From Isoetes taiwanensis (taxonomy: Eukaryota > Streptophyta > Lycopodiopsida > Isoetales > Isoetaceae): a DNA stretch of 64,000 nucleotides. Position numbers and translations under genes: made by a program. Each line of letters begins with the position of its first letter. Position 1 is the stretch's first letter. Below the pieces are notes generated by a model. That model did no database searches and had not been told where the DNA came from. It saw nothing but the letters and a program-made list of their open reading frames with translations. This document shows positions 20,985 through 32,353 of the stretch, piece by piece. The stretch lies in NCBI GenBank assembly GCA_021234155.1, contig JAJEKV010000237.1, positions 372,001 through 436,000 of the forward strand, written 5' to 3'.

Positions 20985-21590
20985 TCATGCATAAGATTCC
21001 ATATTTGGTTCCTTCTTATGACTCTCCAGTGCGTCGTGAAGCTCTTCATATGCCCATCTTCCACTTAGGTTCTGGTATTCAGTTAACTTGGCAAGGAAAA
21101 GCTTGTAGTCCGAGCTGTTAGGATAGAACATCTTTGCAGCCTTCTTCAACGAACCCATCACTTCTTTATCTGTATGCTGGTCCATATCATGGTTGTGTGG
21201 GTCTAAGGCATGTGCGGCGCCATGAAGATCATTGTAGGACTTCTTCCATCGTTCATTGAAGTCTCTTAGCAGTGCTGCGCGCTTAGCATTGTCAAATGGT
21301 GCATTGGGGCCATCACGTTCTAGGAAGGATTGAATGGAGTGCCAACACCTCCAGACCTTTCCAGTGCTTGTCTTCGAAGAATCAAGGGTTTTGATGGCAT
21401 GACAAACAGGTTGCATGCACCTCACAATATTCTTTACGCCTTTCCAAAACGTCTCCCGCCCAAGCATTTCTCGAAGGACAGCGGCTTGTTGTCGGTGTTT
21501 GGAAGCGTTTTTACCTTTCTGCCTCCTTTCCCATTCAAAAAACTCTGTATGATTGAAGGTTGAGATAATCCAATCACGACACTTAAGCAC
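20985..21590 (-). pseudogene. hAT central region
   Basis: A 201-codon open frame contains STFNHTEFFEWERRQKGKNA, GRETFWKGVKNIVRCMQPVC and a segment ending LDPHNHDMDQH, then KMFYPNSSDYKLFLAKLTEY and GRWAYEELHDAL. This is the usual spacer between the DUF659 core and the dimerisation domain in plant hAT proteins. It is the longest intact part. Confidence 0.8.
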
Positions 21591-21626
21591 TCTTTCAAGA
21601 CAGATGTAATTGGAACCAAATCGCGT

Positions 21627-22319
21627 TTAGCCAGGATTCATGAGTGCTAGGGCCTTCTGACGCAATGACTTGTAAATGGCATAAATTGCCGGCTTCTTTG
21701 TGATGAATTTTACAAGGCGACGCGCTTTTTGAATGGAATATTTAAACCACGTGTGTTGTGAGAACCAATCCTTGAGCAACGGGTTCAGGCAATGGCATTG
21801 GCAGCTAGTAGCATGCAACCCTGGAAATTCAGACTCCAATTATTCACCCGCTAACTTGCAATTTGACGCATTATCCATTACAACCTGAAATATTCTCTTC
21901 GGTCCAAAACTCTCTATCACAGCTTTTGTTTTTTGAAAAATCCAATCTCCTATCACTTGGTCAGTTTTGGTTTCTACGGTTTTCAAAAATACTTCAACCC
22001 CTGGATACACGATCATGAAGTTTATAAGATGGTCCTTGTTTACATTGCTCCAACCATCAGTCACTAATGAGGCTGGCCTGGCTTCAGTAACACGACACAA
22101 CTTCATCTCCACCCTCTCGACCATTTTTTCATGTATTTCATCAACCATTTTATTGTTGGCATGCTTGTATGAAGGCAACCTAAAAGCCGGTCCTGCTTTG
22201 GCAACTTCATGGAAGGCTTCTTTCATTGCTTTGTGCTCCAAAACATGTGGAGACAACCCGGCATATAAAAATGCCTCTACAACCTTCAACTGCGTCTTCT
22301 TCAGTTGCTCTGATGTCAA
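21627..22319 (-). pseudogene. hAT DUF659 core
   Basis: Frame 21840-22319 includes EARPASLVTDGWSNVNKDHL, with the first catalytic Asp in TDGWSN, and IFQVVMDNASNCKLAGE, with the second in MDNASN. A stop interrupts the core, which resumes as GLHATSCQCHCLNPLLKDWF and FITKKPAIYAIYKSLRQKAL at 21627-21839. One stop in an otherwise aligned core suggests moderate age. Confidence 0.85.
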
Positions 22320-22559
22320 GCAATGATCAACCCTCTATTGTTTCGTCTGTCTTTCCACTATTTCAATTGTCTCTATCATTCTCTGCTCTCCCATGCTTGT
22401 ACCTATTGACCCTAGTCCACCCTCTGATTGGTATGCTGTCCCAATAGGGGGGATGGTATAGTTATCTTCGTCTGCTCCTGCTCGGCACTGCTCTTGAGTA
22501 TCCGTAACTCGTCTTTTTTTTTTTCATATTGTTCTTCGTTTTGCGTATCACATACAGTC

Positions 22560-22750
22560 GAGACAACCTTTCAATGGCATCCTTTCGTAAGTCAGCAGAT
22601 GCAGTACAAGTCGCGACACCGACGTCTCGTTCACGTAAGATGTGTGCTCGAATTCTTGTTGCAGAACCATTTACCGAAGAGTATCCACAAAACACACATT
22701 CCCACTCATTTACGCCAAACTCTTTCACAAAATCCCATTCTGGGCCTCTT
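22560..22750 (-). pseudogene. hAT BED-type zinc finger
   Basis: The minus strand reads WDFVKEFGVNEWECVFCGYS followed by TRIRAHIL and a later Cys (GVATC). The pattern C-x2-C ... H ... C fits the N-terminal DNA-binding BED finger of hAT transposases. The frame is open upstream to 23070, but that part does not look coding. A T-run at 22515-22525 disrupts the downstream link. Confidence 0.8.
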
Positions 22751-23132
22751 TTTTGACCGGCAACCCCCAGTAACGCACCACGTGCACGTGGTGCAGTCGC
22801 CGTGGCCCTGCCACATGCGTGCGCAGTCCGATGCCTGCACCTCCTGAGGTAGATGCATGACCAGTAGCTATTGCTGCTACTAGCTTGGCTGACAATGTCT
22901 GCTTGTCTGACTCCTTGATTATACGAACTAAAGGAAGACGTATATATACAAAGGAGCAAGCTCACAATGCATATGTTACGTTGACGTTCCGTACGAGAAT
23001 CAAGGGGGGTTGGACGGAACCCTATAGGATATTCTAAGGAAGCAGATGCGAACCCAAGGCTGGAAACCACTGGGATAGAGTAAACTCATATTCCAGTATC
23101 CAACGTCAGGCCCGCGACACAAAAAATGACAC

Positions 23133-23679
23133 CTCAAAGGCAGACCGTTTCCCAAGGAGTATTTTGACTCAACCTGGCAGTCAATATTTGAGGTGAATTC
23201 TAGGGCTAATCATATTTTTCTTATATATACTATTAACAGTGCCACAAAACAGGCCAAACAGAGGCGCAAACATTTTTTTTGCTTTGTAAAACGGGAAAAA
23301 ACAGCTCGAAGGTTTTCGCGTACGCGAAAACATCAGATTCGCGTACGCGAACCCTTTTTTTGCGTACACGAACACATAAAAACGCGTACGCGAACTTTAA
23401 AATTTTCGCGTACGCGAAAACATCTAAATCGCGTATGCGAAAAACGTTTCGCATACGCAAAACTGATGTTTTCGCGTATGCGAAAAAAAATCGGTTTCAT
23501 GTACGCGTTTCTAAATTTTGCGTACGCGAAATAGAAGTTTTCGCGTAAGCGAAAATCTTCCCACGCCGGAATTTTTTTTTGTCGTATTTTTTTACGTTTT
23601 ATACGGCAAATATGTGCCGTACCATACAATTCATACGTATTCCGTATAAAACATATGGCGTATTGAACCTATCCCTGCC
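23133..23679. repeat. Dispersed repeat R1, copy 1 (expanded)
   Basis: The stretch from ACCTCAAAGGCAGACCGTTT to GTATTGAACCTATCCCTG matches 26880-27187 at both ends, but its middle is about 240 bp longer because of a palindrome array. The first 65 bp are bounded by ACCTCAAA and TTTGAGGT, an inverted pair. A TATA-like TTATATATACTATT follows at about 23220. The flanks of the two copies differ, which defines the ends. It could be a short non-autonomous element or a solo LTR. Confidence 0.8.
23313..23555. repeat. Array of TTCGCGTACGCGAA palindromes
   Basis: About eleven copies of TTTTCGCGTACGCGAAAA or close variants (GCGTATGCG, GCATACGC, GCGTAAGCG) are spaced by 3-15 bp within 243 bp. Each is a near-perfect palindrome with four CG steps, in otherwise AT-rich DNA. 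All frames read repeated FAYAK/FRIR words, which are translation artefacts. R1 copy 2 has a single unit at 27062-27078. Confidence 0.9.
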
Positions 23680-24541
23680 TGCGATACTGTTTCGAGTTTT
23701 TTGCGCAGAAAAAGATAAATCTTATGTGCCCTGCCCCACAAACTTTGCCCCTTTTTTTGTTTTTTCTTAGTTTTTAGGGCAAAATTAGTTAGATTTTGTT
23801 TGTTGTTTCTTTTTTTAAGTGTAGATGGAGGCCATGGTTAGGCTTTTTCCTGTGCCCCCCTCCACCGAGGGACGTGACGATAGCCAGACTCTTGTTCTAT
23901 GGATGAAGCCAAACTTAAGTTTTTAAGTAAAATTATAAAAATAACATAAAATAATAAAATGGAAAATGGAACTTTTATTGGCTACCCTTTTCATCGACAA
24001 CATTACTAGTGTTAGAGAGTTGAAGAGAGATCTAGTGTTAGTGTTTCGGCAAGTTCTAGGCTTAGATAGTGATCCTCGCCTAGTGTGTCACAGTTGAATC
24101 GTGCCATGTCGAGGGTGGGTGTCATTGTTGATGTCGAGGACAGCTAGGGTCGACCTTTTATTGAGGTGTATAGCCCTCTCCTGGTGCCGGTGTTGGCTTC
24201 GGTCACGCGGTGTCGAAAGGTAGGTGTTGTACTCTCATGGAAGGCTCAGAGGATATCTTCATAAGATATACCCTAGTTTCTGATGGTGTTGTCGACGAAA
24301 GTCCAACACTAATATAGGGACTGGCGTATATATATTTAAGTATCCTTTTGGTCTTGTCTTTTGAAAAAAGCTTGATATGGCCAAGCGCAATATGTTGAGT
24401 TGGGTCTACCAACCTCTATGAGGGAGCTTCCTTGTGGAGTCAGGAGCTGGGTCAGATCATATCTTAAACTTGTCAAAGAGAACGAGAAAAATGCATTTCT
24501 AGGGTCCCTATAACTGTTGGACTTGAAAATTATTTGTTTAC
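23680..24541. other. Unassigned spacer
   Basis: T-rich and A-rich stretches flank a middle part (24000-24200) of ordinary composition. The minus-strand frame 24203-24412 (LGHIKLFSKDKTKRILKYIY) shows no known domain. No gene is supported. Confidence 0.4.
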
Positions 24542-24861
24542 TTGAATCTTAGTGAATTAGTTTATGTCTTACGATTTCGACACTCACTAAAGTGGAGGCA
24601 TGAGCACTCTATTTCATGTAAAAAATTAAAAATGTTTCATCCTATTGAGTTCTCAGGTGAGCTAGAACGGGAATTACTTGGAGACACTGAAGCGCTTCAC
24701 GTAGCCAAAGATGTTCAGAGAATTTCCCAGGCCATAGAAGTGGATGTGTCTGATGTGAGGGGCTATTCAGAACTTTTCAGGCTATAAAGATTGGGAGAGA
24801 GCAAATTTGGCGTAGAGCTAATGAACTCGGTGTGATACTTGAATCTATATCAGAAACTCAG
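24542..24861 (+). pseudogene. Possible gene remnant, unassigned
   Basis: The frame from about 24620 reads HPIEFSGELERELLGDTEAL then HVAKDVQRISQAIEVDVSDV and RGYSELF. One frame over, from 24789, it continues QAIKIGREQIWRRANELGVI and LESISETQ before a TGA. The two halves read as one helical protein split by a one-base shift. I do not recognise it. It could be an old gene exon or an unusual TE product. Confidence 0.3.
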
Positions 24862-25495
24862 TGATTTCATCGTTCAGGCGATGTCTTATAAATTTTATGC
24901 CAAATGATGAATAGAAATTATGTGTTTGCTTGACAATGTTTTTAAGTCTTTTATTAATTACATCCTTTACTGTTGTCGAGAAGATCGCCACAATGATCTT
25001 CTCCAACATATTGTATTTATAAATGATGCTACATCCTAGTGTTCCGAATGTTAATTATACGGATTGTCATTTTCTAAATTCCATTTGCAGTTCGCCAAGT
25101 GACAAATCAATTGCTAGAAAGTTTCGCCGTCACGATCTTCACAACCATTTTAATGTGTTTTTTTTTATCAGCCTTTATTCAAAGAAGAGTTCAGAAAGAC
25201 CTTCGTGATGGCCCAATTCAAATAAGATATAACTTTCTTGCATCTTTTCTGAAATAAAATGCAAACTTCTGCTCCAGACCAACCATTCTTTGCATCCTAT
25301 AGGTGGCCTGCAACCTATTTCATACACAAATAGAATTTCAAATTTCTCAAATTAATTAATATTTGCTTAATCAGGATACCAAAAATATCTTCACCCGCTT
25401 TAACCCTGATGTGCCTGATTCGTCTAGTACTCCTTAAATAGCATGCAAGAATATCTTTCGTCATCCTTCCTTTTTGCTGTCTGGCCACTGATCGT
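24862..25495. other. Spacer, no gene seen
   Basis: AT-rich DNA with scattered short frames (25023-25208 plus, 25315-25569 minus) and no recognisable domain or repeat. Confidence 0.4.
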
Positions 25496-25666
25496 GATCT
25501 AGTGTGGCTCGCTTTGAAGACATTTTGGAGACCTTGTGGACAACATGAGGTACCCCATGAGGTTTTCATGGCAAGAATAGGTCACACGGACTATGACTAT
25601 TGTCTTTTGGAGGGCAATATTCCCCCCCACGACTTTGATGAGTTGCTTGGAAAACTCCTAATCTAA
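25496..25666 (+). pseudogene. Possible terminal exon, unassigned
   Basis: After an acceptor-like CACTGATCGTGATCTAG the plus strand reads LALKTFWRPCGQHEVPHEVF, MARIGHTDYDYCLLEGNIPP and HDFDELLGKLLI, then TAA. The composition looks coding. It may belong with the remnant at 24542-24861 on the same strand. No family is recognised. Confidence 0.25.
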
Positions 25667-25748
25667 GCCAACAGTAGTTAGGTGCTTTTCACTTCAGGAC
25701 TTCCTTCGAGTTGTATTTCTATTGGACAGTAAGTGATGGTTGCACTTG

Positions 25749-26879
25749 TGTGACGCTCCCTACAAAATATACGACGCCCGGCCGTACACTCCGTAGGAAT
25801 CCCCCATCCGGTCCTTCGACCGCACGGGCGCTCCGTCTATCCTGCACTCCAGGCTATCCCTAGTGCAGGAAAGGGACACGAAGGTGTCTTGCGCGCCCTT
25901 CCCCTATGGGCTCCTATAACAGCGGAAGCATAAACAACGTCAGAACTAGCAACAACAATACATCAAGCTACCGCAAAAGGTAGCACATCCATACATCCAT
26001 AGATACAATAGAGATAAATATATGCCATAAAACATGAGAGCTCCTACCCAAGGCTCGGACTCATGGGGAGGTAGACTGACAGCTAGGCCACAAGATAGAG
26101 CAGAGTCATAACAATGGCGGGGCTGGCGCTAGGGTTGACCACTCCATCCGCCCCTCCTATGCATACTTTGCAGATGGGCTAGATCGGGCTCTGGTATGAC
26201 TCTAGCCTTCCGGATACGCAATCTCATGGTATCATCTATCGAGACTGTTCTGGGTTGCATCTCCCCAGTCCGTCGAGGCAGGAAGGGTTCCATATCCTTC
26301 CTGCGGTTCCATAGGCGGCTAGAGAATCGTGGCGATACGTGATTCTTTCCTGGCTTAACCCCCCCAAAACAAGAGCCAGGTCGTCGCAGCTCTTGAGAGA
26401 CAGGGCGACATCATTGCCCCAAGAGGTGTCGGACCCATGACCGGCCCATTCGAAGCGACCGACCATAAGCCTAGCCCGCTATGGGGTCTCCAGTAGCCGC
26501 GTCAGCAGGGACCCTCCCTCCGTCTTGCCTCTAGCCCCGTTATGTAGTGCTGAGTCATATCATAGCCCCCGTAGCCCCGGTGGGTTCCTATGCACAGGCC
26601 GCATAATAATAGGAACTAAAGGGTCTAAACTAGGAGCATTACTAAGTAATGGCTACTAGGTCTCTACCCCCCTCCCCAATACAAGAGGAGCAAACATGAT
26701 CAACAAACATCGCATATCCACATAACATGATCATAATGAGAAGAACATCTAAACCTAATCATATACATCTAACTTACAGTTAGGGTTCATTGATTAGGAT
26801 TCAAGATCTATACTGAGGTGTCTAGAACGGCTCTACTAGAGACACGAAATGCTAACTCATCTGGAATCCTAACTTCTAC
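25749..26879 (-). repeat. LTR-like sequence L, copy 1
   Basis: It starts TGTGACGCTCCCTACAAA on the plus strand, a plausible LTR edge. The part from about 26240 to 26875 is the reverse complement of about 29060-29720, for example CTCCCCAATACAAGAGGAG against CTCCTCTTGTATTGGG. Its right end is cut by repeat R1 at 26880. A related, more diverged copy lies at 27188-27530 in the same orientation. No coding frame is supported. Confidence 0.65.
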
Positions 26880-27187
26880 CACCTCAAAGACTGAGCGTTT
26901 CCCAAGGAGTATGTTGACTCAATCTGGTAGTCAATATTTGAGGTGAATTCTAAGGCTAGACACGTTTTTCTTATATATAATATTACAGCTGCTCAAAACA
27001 GACCAAACAGTGGCGCAAAAACTTTTTTTCTTAACAAAATGCACCAAAATACTTTGCAAATTTTCGCGTAAGCGAAACTGAAGAGCCGAAATTGTTTTTT
27101 TGACATATTATACTTCAAATTTGTGTCATATCATTCGAATAATACGTATTGCATATAAAACGTATACAGTATTGAACCTATCCCTGC
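26880..27187. repeat. Dispersed repeat R1, copy 2
   Basis: This 308-bp copy matches the ends of 23133-23679, including TTTCCCAAGGAGTATGTTGA, GTCAATATTTGAGGTGAATT and ATTGAACCTATCCCTG. It has a single TTTTCGCGTAAGCGAAA unit where copy 1 has about eleven. It abuts LTR-like sequence on both sides, so it probably inserted into that sequence. Confidence 0.8.
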
Positions 27188-28035
27188 TACAAGCGGGCTA
27201 GAGAACCACTGCTCGACTATGACTTGAACCCCACTGAGGCGACATATCACCCAGGAGGTGTCGAGCCCATACCTTGCCCTCACTTAGTGGCAAGCTATTG
27301 AGCCTTTCTTGTCATTGTCAGCCGGTCTAACCCTGCCACCCACAGCCAGGTGGGCTCATATGGATAGGTCGCATTAATTGGGTAGGGCTCTGGATCTCTA
27401 CCCCCCTTTCCAATACACAAGAGGTGCGCACAGAGATAAACCATCATCATCAAATGAATTTGAAATATTAGAATAACTTCTAATATATCTACTCTAACAT
27501 ACATAGATAGGTTCCTTTGTTAATGGCTGAGATTCTAGCTCTAGGGGTCGTCTATAGCTAATAATCGATGCAAAACTGATACAATGCCAGTCAGGAAACC
27601 TGAATCAACCATCAAATGAATCACTCATCCGACCCTTGGCTGGCCCGCACTCCTCTAAGGTCATCCATCCTACTGAGATGATCTCGGATCGTCTACAATT
27701 ATTTAACTAAACAAGCATTATATCCCAGCATAGGAAGAGGATGCTTCTTCCATCGTGGCCGCGGAGACAAGCGTCCTATCTTGCCTAATATGATTTCTAA
27801 TGCCTACACCTTTTGTCACCCTTGGCGTGGAGGATGGCTTCTTCCTCATAATGGCCATAGACTAGAGGTGCTTTTCTATCATGCATGATCCTATATGACC
27901 TCAGCTTTTCTATCATGCATGATCCTATATGACCTCTTATCTCTCATATCTGTCTACTCCTATCTCATCGAAGAGTAGACTTTAATCTACCTTCCACTCA
28001 CCTGTCGGTTCTGTGTCAACTACTTCGGTGACGAG
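27188..28035 (-). repeat. LTR-like sequence next to chromovirus end
   Basis: The first 340 bp resemble L copy 1 (GGTGTCGAGCCCAT, CTCTACCCCCCTTTCCAATA). The remainder, up to the chromodomain stop at about 28036, would be the 3' untranslated region and LTR of the minus-strand chromovirus. A direct repeat, CTTTTCTATCATGCATGATC and following bases, is at about 27869 and 27905. Boundaries are uncertain. Confidence 0.45.
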
Positions 28036-28575
28036 CTAACCCTTGCATTGCTCCATGAATTGTGGGTATCGCTTCTTAAGATCTGATTGGAGTATCCACA
28101 TTGTGTCTTCCACAAGTACGTGCGTCCATTTGACGAGGTATTGGAGAAATTGTGACCACCTTGTTTTCTTGTAAGATCTATCAAGAAGGACTTCTGGAAC
28201 AATCTCAAGTTGTTCATCGGTCATTTCCAGCAGTGCCGGTGTATCTAATACTTCCTCCGGATTAGAAGTGCGTCTCTTTAGAAGACTTACATGGAAAACT
28301 TTATGGATCTTCAGGCGTGCTAGTAAGTCCAATTTGTAGGATTGGTTAGCTAGTCTTTCGACTATTTTGAATGGTCCAATCCACCTTGGAGCAAGCTTCT
28401 TGCAATTGCCGATGTGAAGCTTCGCTTGTTTGACATTTATCTTCAACCAAATCTTGTCCCCTACTTGAAACTCCCTTACTGTTATGTGCTTGTCTGCTAT
28501 GCTCTTTTGACGGCTTCTTGCTGCTAGAAGGTATCCTCTAACTTCTCCGATCAATTGTTGCATGTCGGCTAGCAT
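28036..28575 (-). pseudogene. Chromovirus integrase C-terminus and chromodomain
   Basis: A 179-codon open frame reads VGDKIWLKINVKQAKLHIGN, KKLAPRWIGPFKIVERLANQ, LKIHKVFHVSLLKR and then FLQYLVKWTHVLVEDTMWIL. These are the integrase C-terminal GPF/Y module followed by a chromodomain (Y-L-V-K-W ... W). Chromodomains of Ty3/gypsy chromoviruses steer integration to marked chromatin. Everything upstream is gone: homology stops near 28600 and unrelated sequence follows. It is a truncated remnant. Confidence 0.88.
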
Positions 28576-29059
28576 CTGTTGAAAGACCTCTACCTTGCGA
28601 CGTTCCCTTGAAATATATGATATAAATATGTATATTTCTAGGCCACATCACTATACAAGCCTACCTTAGTAGCCTTGTATCTTGTAGTGTGTGGATAAGG
28701 GAGCATGGCTAAGTTATTTACACAACTTAGCCAACCTTAGGTATGGAACCATTTCCACATTGGGCACCGGCACACGGACGCACTTAATTAGAGCCATGTG
28801 GCATGGCATGGCAACCCTAATCTATTAATGGCCAAACCTTAACCCTAGGCCATTTTCTGATTCCAACAATCCTGGAACCTTGTTTACGCACAAAACTCTG
28901 TTTCGTGAATCGTCTGCTGCAGCCAACATAACTCAGCAATCTCCAAAGCATGCGCGCGTCAGAAAAAGTGGGAGCTACTCCGAGTCACTTGCAGAGTTGT
29001 GGAGATGCCAAGAGCGGGTGGAAGTCCTCCAAAGCAGGTAGTTGGAGTAGATTCCTTGG
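28576..29059. other. Spacer, possibly 5' part of inverted LTR-like copy
   Basis: A TATA-like ATATGATATAAATATGTATA at about 28616 is followed by moderately GC-balanced DNA that leads without a visible break into L copy 2. No gene is seen. Confidence 0.35.
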
Positions 29060-29720
29060 TAGATCATCTGAAAGTTAGGATTCCAAACGAGTTAGCATTT
29101 TGTATCTCTAGTAGAGCCATTTTAGAACCCTCAGTTTGGATATCAAACCCTAATCAATGGACCCTAACTGTAAGTTCGATGCATGTGATTAGAATTAGAT
29201 GTTATTCTCATTATTTATCATGTTATGTAGATATATGATGTTGGTTGATCATGTTTTCTCCTCTTGTATTGGGAAGGGGGGTAGAGACCTAGTAGCCATT
29301 ATTTAGATGATGCTCCTAGTTTAGACCCCTTAGTTTCTATTAGTTGCGGCATGTGCTAGAGCCCACCAGGCTATAGAGTGGCTAAGCACCACATAACTAG
29401 GTTAGTGTCAAAGTGGAGGGAGGTCCCTACTGAGCGCGGCTCCTGGGGACCCATAGCAGGCTAGGCCTATAGTCGATCACTTTGTGTGGGCCTGGTATAG
29501 GCCCCCAGGCCCGACACTTCCTGGATCAATGTTGCTCTAACTCTCAAGAGTTGCAGGTGTCGGCTTGGCTCTTCTTTTGGGGAGTTCAGTCGGGTACGGA
29601 CGTGTGTCGCCACGATCCTCTAGCCGTCCATGAAGCCACTATTCTCCGGGAAGGGGAAATGCAACCCTTCCTACCTCATCGGACTGGGGAGATGCAATCC
29701 GGAGCAGTCTTCTCTGCTCC
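29060..29720 (+). repeat. LTR-like sequence L, copy 2 (inverted)
   Basis: This is the reverse complement of 26240-26875, recognisable by CCCTAATCAATGGACCCTAA, CTCCTCTTGTATTGGGAAGG and GGGGAGATGCAATCC. The opposite orientation to copy 1 indicates a separate insertion or a rearrangement. Divergence is considerable, with several indels. Confidence 0.7.
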
Positions 29721-30539
29721 AAAGTGAAACGCAGACATAGATGTAAGAAGAATGGAATGCTGTGCTATTTGGACCTACTCAACCCTCTCTGATTTCTCTC
29801 CTGCATGATGCCATCTGCAATCTCCCTTCTGGCCACATGCAGCTTGCACATTCTCTTAATGCATACCTTTTTCGTCATCGGTTAGACGGTTTGAAACAAG
29901 GGCCAATACAACAAGGGTAATTTACCTGGCATATTTTGAGTATATACCAGTATATACCCAGAATATCCAAAAATCCAACATAAGCGAGGGTTTGCCCCTC
30001 TAAGGGCAACCCAAAACAGTTGAAATTTACTTCTTCCAAATGCAAGATATAATGCTTAGAAAAGCATATAATCTTACACAACAAAAAAGTGCTCAAATCC
30101 CCTGGAAAATCCCCCATTGAGGAAGGGGGACTTGGAGAGCAATGGGTTGTTTTCTTTGCAATGAAAAATTTTTAAACAAGAGGGTATATCCTATGGGGGG
30201 GAGATTAATAGAAATAGGGGATTCTTGAAGAAAAAGAGTATATCCTAAAGGGGAAATTAGTAGCTAAGGAGGAAGATTAGTACAAAGAGAGGATTTTTGA
30301 ACAAAAAAGGTATATTCTAATGCCAGAAATTAGTAGAAACAGGGGATTGCGAAAGCACATTGAGGTATTTTCAAGAAAAGGGGATTGGGTCAAAATGGAA
30401 CTTGCAAATGCATTGGGGTATTTTCAAAAGAGAGGGACTTGTTAAAAAAAAGAATTACCATATAACAGAGGAATTGCAATAAATACCAGGTATTTTTAAG
30501 CAAAATGGGGGCAAAACCAGGCACAAATCAATGCAAAGG
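29721..30539. other. Purine-rich, repetitive spacer
   Basis: From about 30110 the plus strand has loosely repeated phrases such as GTATATCCTA, GGGGAAATTAGTAG, AGGGGATT and GGGGTATTTTCAA. Similar phrases recur at 36160-36420. It resembles a decayed minisatellite. No gene is seen. Confidence 0.45.
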
Positions 30540-30556
30540 GAGAACTGCTGCTCGAG

Positions 30557-31630
30557 GTGCGCACGGCCACAGGGGCCATCATAGCCAATGGGGTACAGAA
30601 GTGGGCAGGATCGGGGGAGTTCACGAGTCAGAACATATACGGGAGAAGTATAGTAGATTACGTAATACTGAATGAGCATGCAACGGACACAGTGTCGGAA
30701 ATTGTGCCCCTAGAATGGCCAATCGGGAAGAGGGAAAGTCATAGACCCATGCAGTTGACACTTACACTTACAGTGGGGGAACAACCTACCAAAACTGAAG
30801 GACAACAGAGAAAGGAAAGAGACAGGGGAAAGCTGAAAATACATTTCCAAAACAAACACGCAGATACGTTTGTACAATCCATCAAAGAAGAAATGGGAAA
30901 ATGGAAGTGGGAGGTGCATAGGGCAAATGAAAATGGGGATGCGCTCAATGACATAACAGTAAAAGTGGCATTAGAAATTTTCGGGAAAAGAAAGAAGAGA
31001 AAGGGAAATAATGCCTTCAAGGCCTCAATCTGGTATGACAATGAATGCAGAGAACAGAAAAGGAAAGTCAAGGCGCTCAGAGGCAAGGAAACATATCAGG
31101 ATGAAAGAGCGGCATATCTGAGGTTACTGAAAGCAAAGAGAAACAAAAACCTGATGCAACACCAATGGGGATTGGCCAAACTAATCAAAAAAGAACCCCG
31201 AAAATTCTGGGGTGGATTTAAAGGGAAGGGACAGGGGAATAGGAGAAGTGAAAACACACAAAGCGACATTGGAACAGCCAGGTGGGAGAGTTATCTTGAA
31301 AAATTATATAAGACAGGGGCATCTCCGGCACCAATACCGGAACTGCAGATGATGGACCGACCGTGTTTCAGTATACAGGAAGTGATGATAGCGTTAAATA
31401 GGATGGCCAATAACAAAGCCCCAGACTTATATGGATTAACTATGGAAGTACTAAAATGTGCAGATACCATAATAGGAAAACAGGTGACAGATATATTCAA
31501 TGGTATAATACACACAGGGCTCCCGGACAGATGGGCGTACAACAGGGTCATACCCCTACACAAAGGAGGGAGCAAACAGGAACCTGGAAACTACAGGACA
31601 ATAATGGTAAGCTCCATTTTTGCCGTGTAG
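30557..31630 (+). pseudogene. LINE D1 endonuclease end and RT start
   Basis: The frame carries the last endonuclease motifs: GRSIVDYVIL, and ESHRPMQLTL where a SDH box is usual, so the catalytic His is kept but the Asp is not. A long basic linker follows. RT begins with LNRMANNKAPDLYGLTMEVL and YNRVIPLHKGGSKQEPGNYR. The frame ends at TAG 31628-31630 (SSIFAV stop). Confidence 0.82.
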
Positions 31631-31681
31631 TACGGGAAGGTCTTAGACAATAAATTAAAGCAATAGGCAGAGACAGGGAAT

Positions 31682-32353
31682 TTGAGAGCACAGGGGCAGG
31701 CAGGTTTCAGACCAGAACACTCAATAACGGACCACCTAGTAACCCTCCGGATACTGATAGAACATAATAGAGGCCAGGGAAAGAAAGTAATATGCTGTTT
31801 TGTGGACTTCAGGAAGGCTTTTGACACGGTCCCAAGGGAAAAGCTCATACAGAGACTCATAGACATGCAGGCACCGAGAGGCATGGTAGGGGCAATTGCA
31901 AGGTTATATTACAATGTATATGCAAAAATAGAAGAAGAAGGAAAAGCAATAGTCTGTGACACGGGAGTCAAACAGGGGTGTCCACTATCCCCAACATTGT
32001 TTGGAATATACATAGATGCACTACAGGATTTCATAGCAGAACAACAAGGGGATGTGGACGCCCCCATACTCGGGGAAACCAAGGTACCTATCATGTTATA
32101 TGCTGATGACCTGGGCATGATGGCCACAAAGAACAAGGGAATGCACAGGTTACTGAAACTGCTAGAGATCTTCTGTGAAAAGACAGGGCTAACAGTGAAT
32201 CTTACAAAAACCAAAATAGTCTTTTTTGGTAACAGGAACAATCACAAGCCGTTCAAGTACTTGGGGACAGAATTAGAAGAAGCAACAAAGTATAAATATC
32301 TAGGGTATGATACACACGGCACAGGGAAATGGGCGAAGGGGGGCAGACGCTAG
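31682..32353 (+). pseudogene. LINE D1 reverse transcriptase core
   Basis: Motifs in order are QAGFRPEHSITDHLVTLRIL, CCFVDFRKAFDTVPREKL with the first catalytic Asp, GVKQGCPLSPTLFGIYIDAL, and LYADDLGMMA with the intact YADD box at 32098-32109. LTVNLTKTKIVFFG follows. All catalytic residues are intact, but the frame is separated from its neighbours by shifts of one or two bases at both ends. Confidence 0.88.

Larger units (their letters stand above)
20324..22750 (-). mobile_element. hAT-family DNA transposon remnant (DUF659 type)
   Basis: On the minus strand, in correct order, are a BED-type zinc finger, a DUF659-type core, a central region and the hAT C-terminal dimerisation domain, then an acidic tail. 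Stops and frameshifts fall at about 22462, 21840, 21627, 20985 and 20526. Terminal inverted repeats and an 8-bp duplication were not identified. The transposase would excise and reinsert the element by cut-and-paste; this copy is dead. Confidence 0.85.

Noticed and set aside
23181-23629. Frames with repeated FAYAK, RIR and RVRE words on both strands
   Set aside because: They are open only because the palindrome array lacks stop words; the repeats read similarly on both strands.
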